This document shows, in pieces, positions 33,851 to 46,447 of a stretch of DNA of 64,000 bases. This DNA is from Adiantum capillus-veneris. Lineage: Eukaryota; Streptophyta; Polypodiopsida; Polypodiales; Pteridaceae. The stretch is from the NCBI GenBank assembly GCA_014529385.2, contig CM043960.1, positions 116,756,043 to 116,820,042 on the forward strand. The letters are read 5' to 3'. Numbering within the stretch: the stretch's first letter is position 1; each line of letters starts with the position of its first letter. The notes under the pieces are model-generated. The model was not told where the DNA came from and ran no database searches. It saw only the letters and a program-made list of their open reading frames with translations. A program made the position numbers and the translations under genes.

Positions 33851-34502
33851 GAGACCTAAAGTAGGAAAAAACACGAGCGTATTGTGAAGTTATCCTTTAT
33901 CTTCCTCTAGGATCTCCTACAGTAAAAGGATAGCCTAAGATTGTCGTCTTTTGCTGTATAGAGGTAGCTTGGAAGTAATCTTACTTGTCGAGTGCCTTTA
34001 GGATTGTAGGATTATATAACTAGATTAGGATTTTGGGAATGATTGATAGATGAGACAAGTCTTAAGATCAATGCTCAAAAAATTGTTTAGAAAAACAAGA
34101 AAACAAGTGTTTGTGGACACTTTCCACAACCCCATTGCATGAGAACCTAGGAGTAGGGTAAGTAGGATCCCAGGTGGATTTCAGAACATTGCTCTCTCCG
34201 AAAGAATCATTGTGAGTTGTATTTGAAGTTGCAAAATTTCAGGTCTACAGCTAGAAATAGCACGAAAAGACTCCGAACCACTCAATCTGACTGGAGAGTA
34301 AGCTTAAAAGTTGTATGACCAGTGGGTAAGCTCAAGGACACTTTGAGGTAAAAATTTCAAGAGTTTACAAAAACTCAGATTATTTACTTTTTCTTGGCAT
34401 TTTAGGCCAAATTAAGTTTTGACTTAATTCCTAGGCTTAAAATAACTCATGAAAAGACTGTCCATGAAAAAAGTGCAAAAAATGGTTCATTTCATGCCTG
34501 AA
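33851..34502 (+). other. T2 leader, no gene
   Basis: Non-coding spacer between the primer site and the first palindrome. Confidence 0.6.
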
Positions 34503-35390
34503 GTAAATAATCGTGATTATTTACTTTCAGCTCAAATTTGGTCGAGGTTGATACCAGTGACTCATTGCATGTGTACAAGCAACTTTTGTAAAGGCACATT
34601 GGATTTGGATTACCAAACTGGCAAAAAACTGGGTAAAAACTAAAGTTTGTACTGACTTTCGCGAACTTGAGTGTATATTGGGAAAAAAATAGTCCAAACT
34701 TGATGAAATTTGATTCATAGGCATATATTGATGTGATAGACATGTGTACATGCTTAGTTGATCAAAAAGATGCAAAAATTTACCAAAAGTAAATAATCAT
34801 GGTTATTTACTACTGCCTCATTTTTCAACTTTATTGACCAAGTTAGCATACAACTAGTTTTATCATGTTGTAATAATCCCACAAACCAAATTTGGAAATA
34901 TTTGGATCATTGGATTAAAAATTGTGACCAAATTTGTAAAGTTAATCTGCGGACAGAAAACTGATGACCGACCATTTGACCAAAAATTGTCCAAACTTGA
35001 TGAAACTTGACTAGGGACCTTAAGTAGAGGTGCTTAACACATCTGTGTCAAGTTTGGGACAAGAACTTCCAAAAAATTACCTAGAGTAAATAATCGCGAT
35101 TATTTACATCTGCTTCAAAAATTGACAATCTTATATATTTGAGTATACCACAAGGTCAAGCATATCAAGTAGACCACACAAATCAATTTTGATGAGATTT
35201 GGATCACAAAAGTGAGACTTAAGCCAGATTCTTGAAATCAAAGTTGCGGACACGAAACAATTGATAAACTTGAACAGATTTTGTCCAAACTTTTTGAAAC
35301 TTGTCCAAGGACCTTAACAGGTTGTATACTTGGCAAAACAAGCCAAAAAGTGTAAAAATTTGACAAAAGTAAATAATGACGATTATTTAC
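34503..35390 (+). repeat. T2 palindrome array, 5' cluster (four copies)
   Basis: Copies of a 22-bp palindrome made of GTAAATAATCG and its complement start at 34503, 34789, 35086 and 35369, so spacings are 286, 297 and 283 bp. The copy at 35086 is perfect; the others differ only near the CGCG centre. Each is preceded by a short purine stretch and followed by T-rich DNA. They lie in untranslated leader before gag. Small frames that read through them (for example KVNNHDYLL on the minus strand) reflect the repeat. Confidence 0.92.
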
Positions 35391-35746
35391 TACTGCTACA
35401 CAGAGCCACCAATTTGGACTTTTGAACTTGTACAGTGCTAGACCAGCATAATACAAAGTCACCGAGAAATTTTGGGTTCAATCTAATCCAAATTGGTACA
35501 TGTCTACTTAGTTTCCAGGTTGCAGATTAATCCTTTGATTTTTGCCAAAGTCGAGTTTGAAAATCTCAACTGTTGACTAAATTAGCTCAATTTGAAGTGA
35601 TACACATAGACCAAACACATTAGTTAGCAAAAATTACACAGTCTTTGTGAAAGAATAGATAACTAGATCAAAATTGTACAGGAATCAGGTTGCAGATGAG
35701 GAATCGATAGCTTGACAGAAAGTGCAATCCATTCAAGTGGAAGAAA

Positions 35747-37345
35747 TTGACAACAAGTCAATCCAAAGGTAAGTACTCTATCCAAGGCTTCACGAGGACT
35801 TCACAAGTCTTTATGAACCTTAGATCTGGTCGTGTACTAGGAAATCAAGGCATATTTGGAGAAACCTTCAGTAGAGTATCCACCAAAGAAAGTGTGAATC
35901 AAGGCAATTCATTGCACACTATCCTTGAAGAAGTCTCAGACACTTTTTCTGATTCAACATCCGAAATGTCTTCTTATTCAACTCACTCAAAAATCGGAAC
36001 GACAATGCGCTATAAGCATATACTCTCTGTTTATAAGACTAATTGGCATGGAGCTCAGGTTTACCTGGATCCTAACGAAGAGTACATTATTTGCATTGAC
36101 GACCATAGTATTGACTTCGAAGAGGAAATCAGGGCAAACAAACAAGGAAAAATGTACATAGATAGAAAGGGAACTCGGTATTTACAAGTCGAAAACCCTG
36201 ACGTGATAGACAAATGGGGGCTAGAAGTAAATACCATAATTCTAGATATGGCCGCAAAAGACGGACCACCAACTTTAGAATTCGAGGGATACTATCAAGT
36301 TGATTTAAAGCCTTTGAAACGGCTTAGTACTCATAATCTTAGGATCGGAGTCTATTGTTGGGAGGATAGAAATGTAAAAGATCTTCTGTGGACTTCACAT
36401 GTCAAATCAGGACAACTAACGCCCATGAAGATCATCTATATCTTCAAGATCAAGGAAAAGGGATTATCGGATCTACCAACCTACATGTTTAGGGATTTTT
36501 ATGACAACAACTTTGTTATGATGACTCCTGAGGAGGTGGAAAACCAAAGATCAAGGATATTCCATAAGGGATTGGATATTGGGCCAGAGATGAGAGATGA
36601 ACACCGTGAGAGATCTTTTGAGAGTAATGTTAAGAAACGAGAAACCACCTCATCACAAAAAAAACCGGGTGACACTAAGGCTAGTCCAGGGCTACATGAG
36701 TCAGTATTTCCAACAGACTAGTTTAAAGGACTTGGCACACGACCAACTGCCAAGAGACCGGGAGTTGAACCAAATAGACGTGTCAGACCAGCTGATTTTC
36801 AAAAATGGATCAAAAAATACAGTGGATCAAGGGATCCATATGACCATTAGCAAGCTTTAAGCAAGTGCTAAGAGCAGAACGCATATTTGATTTCCATACT
36901 CAATTCGAGGGGCTTGGAATGACATTAGAAGGAAAATCATTGACATGGTTCCAAAACATTCCACCAAGGTCAATCATGGACTTGAACACACTAGCTCAAG
37001 GATTTGTAGTTGCTTGTTTCACAACAGGGATCAAACACAATACAGTAGCTTAAATCTACAACTTTAAATAGAAACAAGGTGAGTCTGTTAGGGATTGTGC
37101 GACTCGAATGAAACAATACATTGCCAGATGCCCAGAGATAGAGATACCTACAGAAGAACGACTAATATCATTGTTTCTAGAGGGACTGCTAAACAAAGAA
37201 CTTCATGCTATACTGTATAGCAAGAAGCATACAACCCTAAAGGAGTGTGTGTTAGATGCTATTGACTTAGGAGACAATTGTGATATTTTCAACGAAGAAG
37301 ATGTCCTAAGGATAACCAAAGTGAGAAAACAGCATCCACTAAACT
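35747..37345 (+). pseudogene. T2 gag, N-terminal and core
   Basis: A 324-residue frame (35747-36721) starts the gag region; then frames shift. YSGSRDPYDH near 36840, then DFHTQFEGLGMTLEGKSLTWFQ (36880-36950) and a region ending near 37345 match T1 gag. The protein would assemble the particle. At least three frameshifts or stops separate the parts. Confidence 0.75.
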
Positions 37346-37352
37346 AGTACAA

Positions 37353-38300
37353 GTGGGAACAGCTACTGCAACACCACTTTCAGCCATAGAAGACATGCTC
37401 AAAATGATGAATGACATGATGAATAACATGCAAAAAGCACCTATGAGGGGACCAAGACAAGGGATACCTCAACACAAGGAAAACCAATTAGACCACAAAA
37501 ATGGTGTGCAATCGAGGATAAATGGACCAACCATGAGACCAATGAGTGCTACTACCGACCAAAGTATGATGGGAATGTACAGTACATGCCCATGAGGCCA
37601 CAAGGACAACCCATGTACAGATATCAGCCTAACATGGCACCAGCTCAAAGACCACCGATGGGTATGGAGAGACCTCAACCCGTCTTGGGTCAAAAACCTC
37701 CGTATCCAATACATAATGCAGTGCCTATAAAGTACATGAATTCAGAAGGAGTCATAGATGAACAAGCACTAGTGCCTACTACACCCTATGCTGAGCCTAA
37801 TCCGTCTACAGTAATGGTAGAAGGAGATTGGTCTAATTCACATCCACCACCAATGGAAGAACCTGTGACTTATATATACTCCACCAGAGCCTGCACCAAT
37901 GTATTATGTAGCTAATCAAGGTGTTAGACCTCCTATGGTAAGACCCATAATTAAGCCCAGAACGGGAAATTTTCATAACTGTGGTGCAGACGATCATTGG
38001 AAAAAAGAATTCCCAAAGCCTGACAAGAACCTTAAGCCGGTTGAAGCTTATTGCGTACAATGTTGTAAAAACGGAGGACACTTCCTAGAAGATTGTCCTG
38101 AAAATCCTTTCAACAAAGGTAAAATAGTAGTAAATGTAGTCCAAGTGATACCTAGTAGCTCATCTAAGAGTGAACCGATTATTCCAATCAAGGTAATCAC
38201 TAGAGCCCAGGCTAAGAAAAAGAAACATAACTCCTATGATGATCGGAGAATACAAAATTGCCTCTCAAAGGACCAAAAGAAGAAAAAGCAAAAGATATGA
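37353..38300 (+). pseudogene. T2 gag C-terminal region with zinc knuckles
   Basis: Met/Pro/Gln-rich sequence followed by two Cys/His clusters near 37970-38100: FHNCGADDHWKKEF (last Cys replaced) and YCVQCCKNGGHFLEDC (close to CCHC). It would bind genomic RNA in the particle. Two short frames overlap in different phases, so a frameshift lies near 37900. Confidence 0.7.
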
Positions 38301-38400
38301 GATGAGAAAACAAAAACAATGAGCTAAAATCGAGAAGAAAGCAAAACAACTATTCCAGGAAAAGGTGAAAGAAACTGGAAGATAAATCAAAGAAACAACC

Positions 38401-39006
38401 ATGAAATCTGGAGGATCAATTGTGGTTGATAAAACTTTTGATCCTATTAATGTAGCCTTGGAAGCCTACCAAGCAGGACTTAAAGCAGACCAAAACTATA
38501 AGCCAGAACTTATAGTGCCGGATAGTGAAGATGCCTTAGATGGAATTCCATTCGTGGAGGAAAACTGGCCAGGATACTTATGGGCAAAAGTTAGAGAGAT
38601 CAATGATGGGAGCCTAACTCTAAAGTCATCTCCTATAGAGGAAGTTTGGTTAGACAACCTACCTCCTGATATGGACATGGATGTACAATCCTTGTATGGG
38701 GATTGCGGATCTGAAGCTTCAGGAATGTCTAAACCATTGACCTTGAAAACATTACCCTCTTACTTGGTAGATAACGAAGATGAATCCATTGTGTATAAGA
38801 CCACTCAGGTAAAAAGAGCGGAACAGACCCTAGAAGTAGACAACATTCATTCGATCATGTCTACACCCATCCAATGCACTCTTACTCTGAAAGAACTATT
38901 AAAAATTAGACCATATTTATGGAATGATCTACAGAAAACCCTAGAGAAGGTGGGGATAACGGGGCTCATGCAAAAATTTGGGAAGATTGAAACACGAAAT
39001 GGATAA
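38401..39006 (+). pseudogene. T2 gag-protease linker
   Basis: 201 open residues. DVQSLYGDCGSE, TLKTLPSYL and LLKIRPYLWNDLQKTLEKVG match T1. No catalytic motif of its own; probably a spacer domain specific to this group. Confidence 0.7.
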
Positions 39007-39082
39007 CAAAGAGATTCGATATGTTCCAATGAACAAAGTCTAAGAATATTACGAAGGGGAATAAGGAAACACCACCCTTCCA

Positions 39083-39400
39083 GTGAAATATAATGACATA
39101 GAAACCATGGCACTACTGGATAGTGGGGCAGGCATAGCCATAGCCACAAAAGCAGTATGGGAATCCTGGGGACAACTAGCCATTAGAAAAACTCGAATGA
39201 AATTGCAATTGGTTGATGGACACATTGAAAGGCCCTTAGGACTGCTTGAAAAAGTGAATATCAACACACTTTTTCCATAGTAGACTTTGGGAAAAAAATC
39301 AATTATGAAATAATATTGGGAAGATCTTTCATGTGACAGGTACAACTTATCCAAGATTGGGGAAAACATTATCTGTACTTGAAGCAGGTGGGATCTATAA
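39083..39400 (+). pseudogene. T2 aspartic protease
   Basis: LLDSGAGIAIATK near 39114-39150 is the retropepsin active site (DSG). INYEIILGRSFM near 39297-39335, after a frame change, is the C-terminal ILG block. The open frame is only 65 residues, so it is broken. Confidence 0.75.
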
Positions 39401-39625
39401 CAAGGGTTAATCTAAAAGATCACACTTATAGAGATGTCATGAAACTAAGCTTCCCTCGTGGTTGAACAAAGACACTCCTATTTGGATGTGTGGAGCTTCA
39501 GAATATGGAAGCTTAAAACGAGAAGAATGTATCTTAGAAAGGGATTGCACAAACGAATCCTATGTACCTGAACCCTTTCCAAAACATTTGTTTGAGCCAT
39601 TTGAGTGAATTCAAATTTTAGCGAC

Positions 39626-39695
39626 AATGGATGTATCTTCCTAAATGGATGTATCTTCCTAAATGGATTGTAGCTTCTTAAATGGATTTTCGCGA
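39626..39695 (+). repeat. triple 20-bp direct repeat at the reverse-transcriptase deletion point
   Basis: ATGGATGTATCTTCCTAA occurs twice in tandem, followed by a diverged third copy. It sits exactly where the first third of the reverse transcriptase is missing. Confidence 0.75.
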
Positions 39696-40388
39696 TACAA
39701 TCAACTTTTGGTTGACCCAAAAGATCAACATAAAACTGCTTTTGCAACGGAATGGGGTATTTTTGCCTATTGGGATATGTCTTTTGGGTTAACTAATTCT
39801 CCTGCCACCTTTCAAATATTGATGAGTCATGCTTTTAAAGAATATCTTAGGAAATCTTGGAAATATATATGGATGATCTATGCGTATATTCATCAATCTG
39901 GGCTGATCATTTTGAAGATCTCAAAAAGGTATTTCGAAAAATGTAGACTTTATAGGATTTTCCTAAATCCTGAAAAGTGCACATTCATGGGTAGACAAGG
40001 AAAAATTCTTGGACATATATTGTCTAAAAATGGCATAGTTACTGATATGGATAAAATTTGTGTTATTGCTGATTTGCCTAGACCAAGAACAGTCAAGGGG
40101 ATTCAAGCCTTCATGGGACATTGTGGATATTACCGACAGTTCATTTACATGTATGCTATAATTGCAAAACCCATGTATAGCTTGATTACACACTTTGAGT
40201 GGACTGATGAGTGTGAAGAATCCTTCATGAAGCTTAAGCAAGCTCTCACTTCAGCTCCAATATTGAAAGCACCAGATTGGAATAAGATATTCCACATACA
40301 TGTAGATGCTTCAAATTTTGCCATAGGGTGTATACTAGCTCAACCAGGAGACGAGAAAATTGAATTTCCTATTTCTTACGCTAGCTGA
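39663..40388 (+). pseudogene. T2 reverse transcriptase, truncated N-terminus, plus RNase H start
   Basis: The frame of 241 residues starts inside the polymerase domain: FLNGFSRYNQ, DQHKTAF, MSFGLTNSPATFQ. The YxDD block itself is replaced by IWMIYAYIHQ, so both catalytic Asp residues are lost. FLNPEKCTFM, GKILGHILSKNGI, FMGHCGYYRQFI, and HVDASNFAIGCIL (RNase H start) follow. The N-terminal finger region is deleted. Not functional. Confidence 0.85.
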
Positions 40389-40690
40389 CAGTTGAACCTG
40401 GCGGAAAAGAATTATACCACCACAAAAAAGGAGGATTACGAATGATCTATGCCGTAAAAAAGTATAGACATTACCTATAGCAAACAAATTTGTGTTCTTT
40501 GTGGACCACCAAGCTTCATTGTACTTGGTCAACAAGCCATGCAACACAGGAAGAATAATGAGATGGTTCATCATTCTTCTAGAATTTGATTTCACTGTGG
40601 TTGTAAAAAAAGGCAATACACATCAAAGAGCAGATCATTTGTCAAGGATTGTTTTAGAAGAATCACCTAAAGAGTAGATGATGATCTACC
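40389..40690 (+). pseudogene. T2 RNase H domain, C-terminal part
   Basis: After a stop at 40386-40388 the domain continues with frame changes; the clearest frame is FVDHQASLYLVNKPCNTGRI...VVVKKGNTHQRADHLSRI (40492-40677), the typical Tat/Athila RNase H end. DDDLPDAYLF-like sequence follows. Integrase should come next and does not. Confidence 0.8.
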
Positions 40691-41912
40691 AGATGCATAT
40701 CTATTCTCCGTTTAAATGATACATCGATGGTCGGAAAATATGGTATCATTGATGACCATAGCTCAGATTTGCAAATTTTTCACTTTGCTTTTTTAGTGCA
40801 TTTTGTTATTTTCGTTGATTTTTTCAATAAACAGGTCAAAAAAATCAATAATAAATGGCAAAGGAGCTCAGATGGAAAAACTGAGGACACGGTGGTGATA
40901 AAAAAGACAAGGCGGACAAGCACAAAAATTTTCAATCAAATCGGCAGATGGAAGCGGGAAGCCTAAATTAGGCGGCCAGACCTACCTTTGCAGAATTCTT
41001 GCAGAATGAGCTACAGAAATCCGATTGGGGAAATTTTTGAGTCTAACATAGATTTCACGGCTTAGTAGGACTAACAGGGAATCTGGGAAAATTTGGTTCG
41101 GGAAGTCCGAGTATAGATAACCAATGTAGGCCAAAATCACCTCATTTCCACTTGTTGCCTTTAGAGAGAGATCTTTCGACCCTCTTCGTGCACATTTTCC
41201 AGAGTCCACAATCACTTGTTTTCAGTGCCGTCTCACACGAGACATGAGGGGTAAGTTCTTTACTTATCAATGATCCATTTTATACGGCCGGTAGCTAGTC
41301 TAAAGCCTAGAAAAAACCCTAGAATCCGAGCAGTGCACGAAGACCTACGACCAAAAATCGACCATAGCGGCCTGTCAGCTCAACTAAATTGGACGAGATT
41401 TAAACTGTAGCATGCCCCAACATAATAGAACACTTCTATAGCAATAGTTGACCATTTGGCAAGGGTCAAGGGGGCCCCAAGTAGAAAAGCTAGGTTTGTG
41501 GCAGATGCCAAAATTGGACTCTGACTTTATAGACAACTTACCTGTGAGGTCTATATACAATGTATATGATTGGTTTTGTAAAATCAATCAAGCAAAGCCC
41601 TTGGAAATCAGAAAACGGCTCAAAGGCTACAAAGCGTCAAATTCGACATACGAGGTCAAATTGACTCCAATTGGGCCAAAATTGGATAAGTTGCTTCACG
41701 ACAATGTTGCAGACAAGTCCATAGCCTCAAAAGTGACAAACCAACTCAACAGGCAGTGTAGTCACAGAAATCGGTGATTTCAAAGTCGACAAAGCACGAA
41801 GTGATGCCGGCTAGTGACCAAACTTTACCAAATTCAATTTAGGACTTGTTTTAGGTATGTAGAATGTGTTTAAATCAAAATTAACAAGTTTTGCAAGAAA
41901 ATATTGACTGCT
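40691..41912 (+). other. T2 spacer replacing the integrase, no gene recognised
   Basis: No integrase motif (HHCC, DDE) in any frame. The 109-residue frame 41448-41777 has no known domain. The segment leads into the second palindrome cluster. Confidence 0.5.
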
Positions 41913-42475
41913 GTAAATAATCATGATTATTTACTTTTGCACTATTTTGTCTTAAAAATTGCATCATCACCTCACCTATCACTTGTACACACCTATTACA
42001 TGCCAAATTTCAAGTATGAGCCAAAATGACCAAATATAACTTGGAAAATTGTCAACAAACGCAAAGAAGTCTTTGCAAGCCAAATTCTGAGTTATGATTT
42101 TTTGATCCAAATTACCTCATATCACATACACAGGGTCTATACCATGCCTAGAACCAAGTTGTACAAAGTTAATAATCGCAATTATTTACTTTTTGCCCAA
42201 AAAGGAAGAAATTTGCGACTTTGCCATCATAGATCCAAAGTACATGATGTCCTAAGCCCACAAGCCAAGTTTGAACAAACTTGGAGCTCAAAATCTCTTT
42301 ACATCTACTGTTTCAAAGACCTAAAGCCTAAATCTGGCACCATTTTCACTTTGTGCATCCAAATGAGTCCATACTTTATTCAAAGTATCTATTTGGTATA
42401 TACTTAAAGCCTGTAATGCCAAATTTGCAAAAAATTTAAAAAATTACTCAACTGTAAATAATCGCGATTATTTAC
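41913..42475 (+). repeat. T2 palindrome array, second cluster (three copies)
   Basis: Same 22-bp palindrome at 41913, 42168 and 42454 (spacings 255 and 286 bp). The copy at 42454 is perfect. They lie 190-750 bp upstream of the accessory frames, as the first cluster lies upstream of gag. Confidence 0.92.
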
Positions 42476-42661
42476 TTTTTTTTCAAATTTTGTTGGGACT
42501 TCATAATTTGGTTCTTTACATGTTTTTATGCATCTATGCATATTCAAAAATTGATTTGAAGCAAATTGGACCAAATTTGTTAGCATTTCAGACTAAAGTA
42601 CATTTCAGAGAATTCCTGCTAAATTTGCTAACTTTCACACTCTATTCACTCAACAGGAGCC

Positions 42662-43585
42662 ATGCAAGCCACAGAGAGAGCAAAGAAGAAGCTCTCGCAA
42701 AAGGAGAAGCTGCAAAAGCTACCACCATACCAATTGGACCCCGATTCAGTCAAGCCTTCCAAAGCGACATACCTATCGAAGGAACAGCTTGAAGAGCATA
42801 ACAACACAGTGTTCGCAGGAAGATTCAAGAACAAAGAAGGACATCAAGTAGAGCTGCAACTTCTACCAAAAGAAGTATATGATGTCGCCACAAAGCCCAA
42901 GACCAAAGAAGCCAACAGGAGGCTAGGTCTCAAAGAATTTTGTGAACAAGAGCCGTGTGGAGTGGACTTCCAAAAAGATTATGAGCTTTTGTGCACAATC
43001 AAAGAAGATGGAACCACTCAAATCTCTGACCAGCAAGGGAACAAAGTTGAAGTGGTGATTACCAAAGAGATAGTGGCAGAAGCACTCAAACTGCCAACAT
43101 AGGGAATGACCATGAGCACGAGATAGAAAGACGACAGGAACTTTCACCAAGGAAACCGTCGGGGTGGCATTTGCCGACCTCATCCAAAAACAGGTGGAAG
43201 AACCGCAAGGTTATATCACCAGCACTTCCACTTCCTCGCCAAGAGACCGCCAAGGTGTATGACACCTAATCATGCAGTTGCCATAACCTTTACACGAGTT
43301 CTCAAACCAACAACCAGGCAACCAATTGACCATGCGTAGTATGTTTTGTCCACATTGAAAGGGACAAAGAAAGAAGGGAAAATCACATATCTGGGAGCAC
43401 CAGAGGTTTTGACTAGGATTTCCTACCATGCTATCGGCATGGCCGACAACTTGCCGCCTGCCCCATATCAGAACACTTGGATAGTGTCAGCACAACCCTC
43501 CCCTCGAGCTACAAGATCTTCCAGGAGAACATACAAGTTTGACGAAGAGTCTACTGAGATCTCGCTAGAACGGCATACCCATTAG
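42662..43585 (+). pseudogene. T2 accessory protein 1, frameshifted
   Basis: The frame 42662-43102 (146 residues) starts MQATERAKKKLSQKEK and is Lys/Glu-rich; it has no recognised domain. A second frame at 43346-43585 probably belongs to the same gene after shifts. It is on the coding strand between RNase H and the 3' LTR, where Tat-type elements often carry extra frames. Confidence 0.45.
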
Positions 43586-43865
43586 GAAGATAATGGAGTC
43601 TAGGAGGGCCTCTTTATTTGGCAGTCTACGGGAGTCAAAACTTTCGTATTAAGAAAGAAATCAAAGGACGGCTTTTGAATTCAAACAGGAAAAACAACTA
43701 ATTTATTTGAATTTAAATTTTCCCCCCAAAATGAAATTTAAAATCTAGCAGGCAAAAGTATATCACGTAGCATACCTATGAAATGAGCTTGGCGTGTAGA
43801 TTCTCAAATCGGAGATCATATGTAGGAGTTATGGAAGGCCGAAAATCATAAAGTTGTCCACCCTC

Positions 43866-43897
<32 letters not shown>

Positions 43898-44040
43898 GTG
43901 CATTCTTTGACCATCCTTACACCTCTCTTACACACCCACCATTCTTGTACACATGGCATACATCTATTCGTCAAAAAGTTAATCACCTCCATAATCTCAT
44001 GGGCAAATAAAGAGGACCTTCTAGACCCCATCCTCTTCCT
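43586..44040 (+). other. T2 spacer with poly-G tract
   Basis: No gene. Contains a T-run followed by a long G-run (about 43877-43895) whose length is probably uncertain. Confidence 0.6.
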
Positions 44041-45474
44041 AATGAGTGGAAGCTCTGATAATGAGGAAAGAAGAGCACGGATCGAAGAAATGAAGAGAAA
44101 ATCCATGGCAACATACCAGGAGGAACCGATACAGAAACAAGCCCAATTTGAAAGAGAAAAGCACTCTTACGCGAACACAGCCGCCAAGCACACGGCAAGG
44201 ACCAAAGTGGGTACCCATTGAACTCAAAGGGGCAAGAACAAAGCACCATGATCACCCCATGCTGAGCCCACCACCTTCACCAGCAAGTAAAGCCACAGAA
44301 AAGAGACAGAGTCTGAACAAAGAGAAGCATTTGAATCTTCACAACAGGCAATTGAATCTACACAAGAGCAAGAAAAAGAGCCAGAAAAGGTAGCAAGTCC
44401 TGTACTAGAGGACAACACAAAGTTTCAACAAACAAGAGAACATGAGTCTGAGAAACACCTTCTACCTCACCACAACAAGAAAAGGCAGAGGAATCCACAA
44501 AGCCTCAAGGTGACACAACAGAAGAAGACCAGCCAGGCCTCAAGGGAAATAGCAACCAGCCGCCATGACACGACTGAAAGATACACAAGAGACTGCAGAA
44601 ACATCAAGGTAGCTAGCAAGAAATGAAGATTGGCAATCGAACGATGAAGTGATCCTGCAAGTCAATGAGTATGCCAAGAAAATGTAGGACATGACTGAAA
44701 GACTCCAAGCAGCCGCACTTAGCCGTAGCACAAGGGCCAAAGAATTAGACATGGTGATTGACGCACTCCAAGGGGAGCTAGACAACAGATTAAATGTCAT
44801 CACCAATCTAAAAGGTAAGTGCAGGAATTGAAAGCTGAAGCTGAACCACATCAACTAGCAAGGGATAAACAGCAGAAAGAGATGGAGGATCTCGGTGATC
44901 TGCTTACAAAGTTGTCAGATGCTTGCAAAGAAAAAGATGAACAGCTGACAGAAGTTACCAACAAACTTCTAACAACAACCCTGTCAGTTCAAAAAATGCA
45001 AATACAATTAGATGTAGCGAATGCCACCTGCAATACTCAGAGCAGAGAATAAATGATCAGGCAATTTTCTTGCGGCAAATAAGAGAAAATCCCGCAGTGG
45101 CCTGGATCAAAGGAATAGACGAGGTTTACAAAGAATTAGAGAAAAAGAATAAAGACCTCGAGCTGGAGCTAAAACTGGAGCACTTTCAGCGCAAAGACCT
45201 GGATTTAATTCGGTTGCAAAGAGAAGACGAGCTACTGAAAGAAATAGCTGAGCTTAAAAGAGTCAACCAGTTGTTGATAGAGGGACGACCAGAAACAGAA
45301 GAAGAGGCAAGAACTTCAAAGCAACCACAGATAGAGATTCCCTCAATTTCATGCACTAAGATGGAGACACAGCCATCAGAAGAGCTAAGTGGCGAGGAGG
45401 AATTTCAAGTACACATAACCAAAACAAATACAATGCCAATGGTCCGCTCTCAAAGGTTGAGGAAGATGCACTGA
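44041..45474 (+). pseudogene. T2 accessory protein 2, long coiled coil
   Basis: Starts MSGSSDNEERRARIEEM and reads on through several frames. Segments at 44819-45052 and 45070-45474 are strongly heptad-patterned (DEVYKELEKKNKDLELELKL, DELLKEIAELKRVNQLL) and highly charged. No enzymatic motif. A structural or DNA/RNA-tethering role is conceivable; nothing here proves it. Frameshifts at about 44220 and 45053. Confidence 0.5.
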
Positions 45475-45616
45475 AGGAGAAGACTACACAAGAGTTAGAT
45501 GAGCAGTGGAAGGCAGCAATGGATTGGGAGTTGAGAGTTCTTCACTCCGTCAACGTTAACAACTCACTCCCAATCAAATCAATGCGCAATGACACCAGCA
45601 ATCCCTGCCCTATCCT

Positions 45617-46405
45617 TTGATAAAGGTGGAGTCATTCCAAGTCAAAGGGAGACTTTACAAAGACATGCAAGTAGAAGGTGCAGATCAAGCCCACCCAAAG
45701 TGGAGGCTGAGTTGGTTGAATAAGAATCCAAGGTATTTGATTCTGTTCACAAGAGCACCTATGGCCCTACAAAAGGATCCTACTTTCTGCCATGTACCAA
45801 GAGTAAGGACCTGGCAAGCACATGAGGCACTAACAAAGAAGCGGCCAACTTGGCTGAACTACCCCAGATTGCCTGCTCCAGAAAAGGGACCACCGACAAA
45901 AGAGTACATGGTGAAAACCCTAACAGACACCATGTCCTTCTTCAAAATTCTACCAAATTTATCATGTGCAATGCTATATAAAATTTGCCGAATGCTGCTC
46001 ACCTACATCGAAGTTTTCCATGAGCCAGAGCAAGTAGGTGCCCCTTGGATGTCATTCCTCGAGGGTAATAAAGGTTTATGCTACGATCTCAGTGGCCAAC
46101 CTTCCTAAGAATTCCTCTGTGGCTTCTACGCCAGATGTATGTTTTTACCTTCTCACAATATGCTGGCGTTTGAGGAAGCGTTCTACACAGGGTTCTTCAC
46201 TTGGCAAACAAAGATATTTGGGTCAGTAAACAGCAACCTGACATCACGATTTGTAGGCTACTCAGTAGTAGAGCTGAAAAACAAAGTCACTATGCAGTTC
46301 TTGCAAGTGCCAGATAAAGAGAGGAAGATCAGGTACCAAAAGGCACTAAATGCGCTTAAAGACCACCTCGCCAGCCGCCAACCCGAAGACTACTTCAACT
46401 CATAA
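45617..46405 (+). pseudogene. T2 accessory protein 3
   Basis: Two overlapping frames (45617-46108 and 46139-46405) that probably form one product after a shift near 46110. Trp/Pro/Leu-rich with segments such as RTWQAHEALTKKRPTWLNYP and a C-terminal helix ending DYFNS 26 bp before the purine tract. No family recognised. Confidence 0.45.
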
Positions 46406-46430
46406 AGCTATGTCAAGGGACGACACAGGC

Positions 46431-46447
46431 GAGGAGGGGGGGGGGAA
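46431..46447 (+). other. T2 polypurine tract
   Basis: GAGGAGGGGGGGGGGAA immediately before the 3' LTR. The LTR's first bases read TTTAGC where the 5' copy has TGTTAGC, i.e. one base lost. Confidence 0.9.

Noticed and set aside
34492-35462. Minus-strand frames with recurring VNN(R/H)(D/H)YLL
   Set aside because: The shared peptide is the translated palindrome, not homology between proteins.
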